Below, in pieces: positions 61,726 through 64,000 of a DNA stretch of 64,000 nt. The DNA is from Corynebacterium yonathiae (GTDB taxonomy: Bacteria; Actinomycetota; Actinomycetes; Mycobacteriales; Mycobacteriaceae), in assembly GCF_027570195.1 (NCBI RefSeq), contig NZ_JAKMUZ010000008.1:40395-104394 (forward strand), read 5' to 3'. The first letter of the stretch is position 1. Each line of letters opens with the position of its first letter. The position numbers and the translations under genes are program-made. The notes beneath the pieces are model-generated. The model was not told the DNA's origin. It saw only the letters and a list, made by a program, of their open reading frames with translations, and searched no databases.

Positions 61726-63126
61726 CTACATTGCCGGGGAATTACCCGGATTATCCTGTCCGCTCACGCGGTACAGGTGCTCGTTGACGAACTCGCCTAC
61801 GCCCCAGCGCGCCAACTCGCGGCCATAGCCGGAGCGATTCACGCCGCCGAATGGCAGGCCTGCTGCGGTTACCGACGCCTCGTTAACAAACGTCATGCCA
61901 TCGTTGAGCTGGTTGGCTACTTCAAACGCAGCATCCAAGTCAGTGCCCCACACGGAGCTAGACAGACCGTACTCAGAGTTATTGGCAATCTCGATGGCCT
62001 CTTCGACGTCCTTGGCCTTGTACACAATCGCCACTGGGCCGAAGATCTCGTTGCAGCCTACGTCGGCGGATGGGTCGACGTCGGTAAGCAGGGTAGGCTC
62101 CATGTAGGCGCCCTCGCGATCGATCTTCTTGCCGCCTACGCGAATCTTGGCGTCGCCGTTGGCCGCGGCCTTTTCGAGGCGCTCCACAATCTCATCGCGG
62201 GCGCCGATGGACGAAAGCGGTCCGATGTCAGCATTCTCGTCATTATAAGGGCCAACCTTCATGTCCCCGATCTTCTTTTCCAGGTACTCTACGGTGCGGT
62301 CATAGAAGTCCTCGAGAACGATAAGGCGCTTCGGCGCATTGCAGGCCTGGCCGGTGTTGTACATGCGAATCAGGTTGAACTGATCCAGTACCCACTCTAG
62401 GTTCTCATCATCGATAACCAGGAACGGGTCATTGCCGCCCAATTCCAGGACGGACTTCTTGTAATTTTCACCAGCGGTCTTAGCCACGGCAGCGCCCGCA
62501 CCCTCAGAGCCGGTCAAAGAAACGCCCTTGATGCGCTTATCCGCTACGAAGGCATCCATCTGGGAGCCGGAAGCATAAATGTTGATGTACGCACCCTTCG
62601 GCAGGCCAGCCTCTTCCAAGATGTCCTGACATGCCTGGGAAGACAGCGGGCAGATGGAAGCGTGCTTCAGCACGATAGTGTTGCCCAGCAGCAGGTTAGG
62701 CGCCGCGAAGCGAGCTACCTGGTAGTACGGGAAGTTCCACGGCATAATGCCCAACAATGGACCAATCGGTTCCTTGCGCACCATGGTCTTGTGCGCGTTC
62801 TGAGCCGGCAGGTACTCATCTGCAAGCAGCTCGTGAGCATGCTCTGCATAGTAGCGATAGATATCAGCAACAATCTGCACTTCGGCCTTTGCCCAACGGG
62901 TTAGCTTGCCCATTTCACGGCCGATGTGGTCTGCCAACTCGTCAATGCGCTCTTCATAAAGGTCTGCGGCACGAGACAAAATCGCAGCACGCTCCTCGAT
63001 GCGGGTACCACGCCATGCATCGTAGGCCTCGGTGGAACGGTCTAGGATGTCATCGCGCTGCGAATCATCGATGCGCTCAAACTTGTCTTCATTCTTGCCT
63101 GTGCTTGGATTCTCAATGGCGAACAT
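61726..63126 (-). CDS. gabD: NAD(P)-dependent succinate-semialdehyde dehydrogenase
   Basis: 466 residues, typical length. Motifs: IMPWNFPYYQVARFAAPNL, SLTGSEGAG, catalytic Glu in VLELGGNDP and Cys in NTGQACNAPKRL, with EIFGPVAIV and FGGVNRSGYGREL near the C-terminus. It oxidises succinate semialdehyde or related aldehydes. Distinct in sequence from the first aldehyde dehydrogenase (17497) and closer to GabD2-type enzymes. Monocistronic; 137 bp separate it from the mycolyltransferase. Confidence 0.9.
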   Translation of the reverse strand: MFAIENPSTGKNEDKFERIDDSQRDDILDRSTEAYDAWRGTRIEERAAILSRAADLYEERIDELADHIGREMGKLTRWAKAEVQIVADIYRYYAEHAHELLADEYLPAQNAHKTMVRKEPIGPLLGIMPWNFPYYQVARFAAPNLLLGNTIVLKHASICPLSSQACQDILEEAGLPKGAYINIYASGSQMDAFVADKRIKGVSLTGSEGAGAAVAKTAGENYKKSVLELGGNDPFLVIDDENLEWVLDQFNLIRMYNTGQACNAPKRLIVLEDFYDRTVEYLEKKIGDMKVGPYNDENADIGPLSSIGARDEIVERLEKAAANGDAKIRVGGKKIDREGAYMEPTLLTDVDPSADVGCNEIFGPVAIVYKAKDVEEAIEIANNSEYGLSSSVWGTDLDAAFEVANQLNDGMTFVNEASVTAAGLPFGGVNRSGYGRELARWGVGEFVNEHLYRVSGQDNPGNSPAM

Positions 63127-63425
63127 GCGCCCCTGTATAGTCGCGGATCACAACCCACGCAAGCTTATGATAAGACGCTACTTCACTTTAGATTGGGCTA
63201 GGGACGCTAGAGTTACAACTCCACGGAACCCTCTTTAACAAATAATCTAATTATTTTTAAGCCAAACAACAGATCAAGCACCTACATCCGACTTGAGAAC
63301 CACTAAGAGACACCCTCTATATCTTCTCAGAACCCGTCCTGACGCTAATATTTTAAGATATAACTGTTGCACTCTTTTGTAACACCTGGTAACTTACTGC
63401 TGGTACTAACCCCACGATCGAAGGA
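63127..63425. other. 299-bp divergent intergenic region, AT-rich
   Basis: AT-rich compared with the surrounding genes. Contains the promoter at 63367-63395 for the repeat protein. No small gene supported. Confidence 0.5.
63367..63395 (+). promoter_or_regulatory. SigA-like promoter of the repeat protein
   Basis: -35 TTGCAC, exactly 17 bp, then -10 TAACTT. Transcription would start near 63402, giving a short leader before the AAGGA ribosome binding site at 63421-63425. Confidence 0.6.
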
Positions 63426-63431
63426 ATGACT

Positions 63432-63836
63432 ATGGACGTACTGCTCCAAATCAACGAAATCGTTTCTGGTCCCATTAAAGACCTACTAGTTCAAATTTCC
63501 GGGGGAAACTTCCCAGAAATTAAGCTCCCGGAAGTAAACCTCCCGGAGCTTCCACCACTGTCGTCTCCAACCTACCCAGAAGAGGTCAACCTTGAGGTTG
63601 GCGGATCCTCTTTCGGCGACCTGGGTTCTTCCGAATTCTTTAATGAGAATGGCTCCTCCGAGCTACTGAACGGAGCTGGCTCTTCCGAATTCTTTAATGA
63701 GAACGGTTCTTCCGAGCAACTGAACGGAGCTGGCTCTTCCGAATTCTTTAATGAGAACGGTTCTTCCGAGCTACTGAACGACTTTCAATCTTCCGATCTG
63801 GATCTCAGCGCACTAGGCAGCATTTTGGGTGGTTAA
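63432..63836 (+). CDS. Acidic signal-less repeat protein, possible porin-like or envelope protein
   Basis: 134 residues. The ATG at 63432 is preferred over 63426 because AAGGA then has normal spacing. The N-terminal 25 residues (MDVLLQINEIVSGPIKDLLV) form a likely amphipathic helix; about 28-50 are Pro/Glu-rich (LPEVNLPELPPL). Residues 65-116 are tandem 18-residue repeats built of two 9-residue units (GSSEFFNEN, GSSELLNGA). The end (LDLSALGSILGG) is again hydrophobic. No signal peptide and strongly acidic, as in PorA/PorH-type corynebacterial surface channels, but homology is not shown. Function unknown. Confidence 0.65.
   Translation: MDVLLQINEIVSGPIKDLLVQISGGNFPEIKLPEVNLPELPPLSSPTYPEEVNLEVGGSSFGDLGSSEFFNENGSSELLNGAGSSEFFNENGSSEQLNGAGSSEFFNENGSSELLNDFQSSDLDLSALGSILGG
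63624..63779 (+). repeat. 54-bp tandem repeat, about 2.9 copies
   Basis: Units start at 63624, 63678 and 63732 (the last is 48 bp). The three units are nearly identical apart from synonymous changes and one Leu-to-Gln codon. The unit is a multiple of three and keeps the frame, so copy number can vary without breaking the gene. Confidence 0.9.
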
Positions 63837-63924
63837 CCCACCATCTGACACTCGGCGCCTTGCCCTACATAAGGGACACTGAAAGCGCTATACAGCACAG
63901 CAGCAGGTATGGCATGCGCCCCAG

Positions 63925-63976
63925 AAAGAGTGGGGTGAAACGAACTTATACGTTCGTTTCACCCCACTCTTTTATT
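63925..63976. terminator. Very strong intrinsic terminator
   Basis: A perfect 21-bp stem (AAAGAGTGGGGTGAAACGAAC with its complement) around a 6-nt loop, followed by TTTATT. It stops the repeat-protein transcript and probably works in both directions. Confidence 0.9.
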
Positions 63977-64000
63977 ATCCAGGGTCAAAATTGGGGTAAG

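Noticed and set aside
63624..63779. CRISPR-like array
   Set aside because: Repeats are contiguous without spacers, in frame and part of a coding sequence.

Overview
The window looks like chromosomal DNA of a mycolate-containing Corynebacterium. It carries a near-complete corynomycolate and arabinogalactan neighbourhood: an aftD-like arabinosyltransferase, a tmaT-like acyltransferase, a DUF3068 protein, an mtrP-like methyltransferase, an mmpL3/cmpL1-type transporter, accD3, pks13, fadD32, a Rv3802c-type cutinase and an LGFP-repeat mycolyltransferase. Gene order largely parallels Mycobacterium tuberculosis Rv0204c-Rv0236c and Rv3799c-Rv3804c. Moderate GC, GTG and TTG starts, tight overlaps and LAAC-type lipoboxes fit the genus. 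The species cannot be named from the sequence alone.

Region 1 (1-4.2 kb) holds a partial reverse-strand gene, then a forward run of small envelope proteins: a membrane-anchored Cys-rich protein, a J-like-domain membrane protein, two tandem LppP/LprE-type lipoproteins and a small membrane protein. Region 2 (4.2-7.7 kb) is the reverse sulfate assimilation operon cysH-cysD-cysN. Its CysH lacks the usual iron-sulfur cysteines. Upstream lies a divergent, internally collapsed remnant of an FprA-type reductase where cysI would be expected. Region 3 (7.7-14 kb) is accessory. It has a reverse cluster around a natural fusion of cytochrome b and a YedY-like molybdopterin domain, two tandem CBU_0592-type membrane proteins, a TetR regulator, and an ABC half-transporter gene broken by a one-base frameshift.

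Region 4 (14-16 kb) is a DUF6230-DUF6114-exported-protein operon. Region 5 (16.3-23.6 kb) has two MpaB-family (DUF2236) oxygenases around an aldehyde dehydrogenase and a short FAD protein, followed by a large membrane Fe-S oxidoreductase with a Pro/Ala tail. Region 6 (23.6-34.4 kb) is mostly housekeeping: a CPA2 antiporter, DUF1707, alaT, YibE/F, ugd, dcd, tRNA-Gly(CCC), a VanW-type protein, a GH3 lipoprotein, a universal stress protein and DUF2613.

Region 7 (34.4-61.6 kb) is the cell-envelope core. AftD adds arabinose to the wall. AccD3, FadD32 and Pks13 build the mycolate. TmaT- and MtrP-like enzymes together with the MmpL transporter are expected to move trehalose monomycolate across the membrane, and the mycolyltransferase places it. 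pckA and trmB sit inside this block. A 31-codon reverse-strand gene, too short for routine gene calling, lies between the mmpL operon and accD3. Region 8 (61.7-64 kb) has a second succinate-semialdehyde dehydrogenase-like gene and a signal-less acidic protein with 54-bp tandem repeats, closed by a 21-bp-stem terminator.
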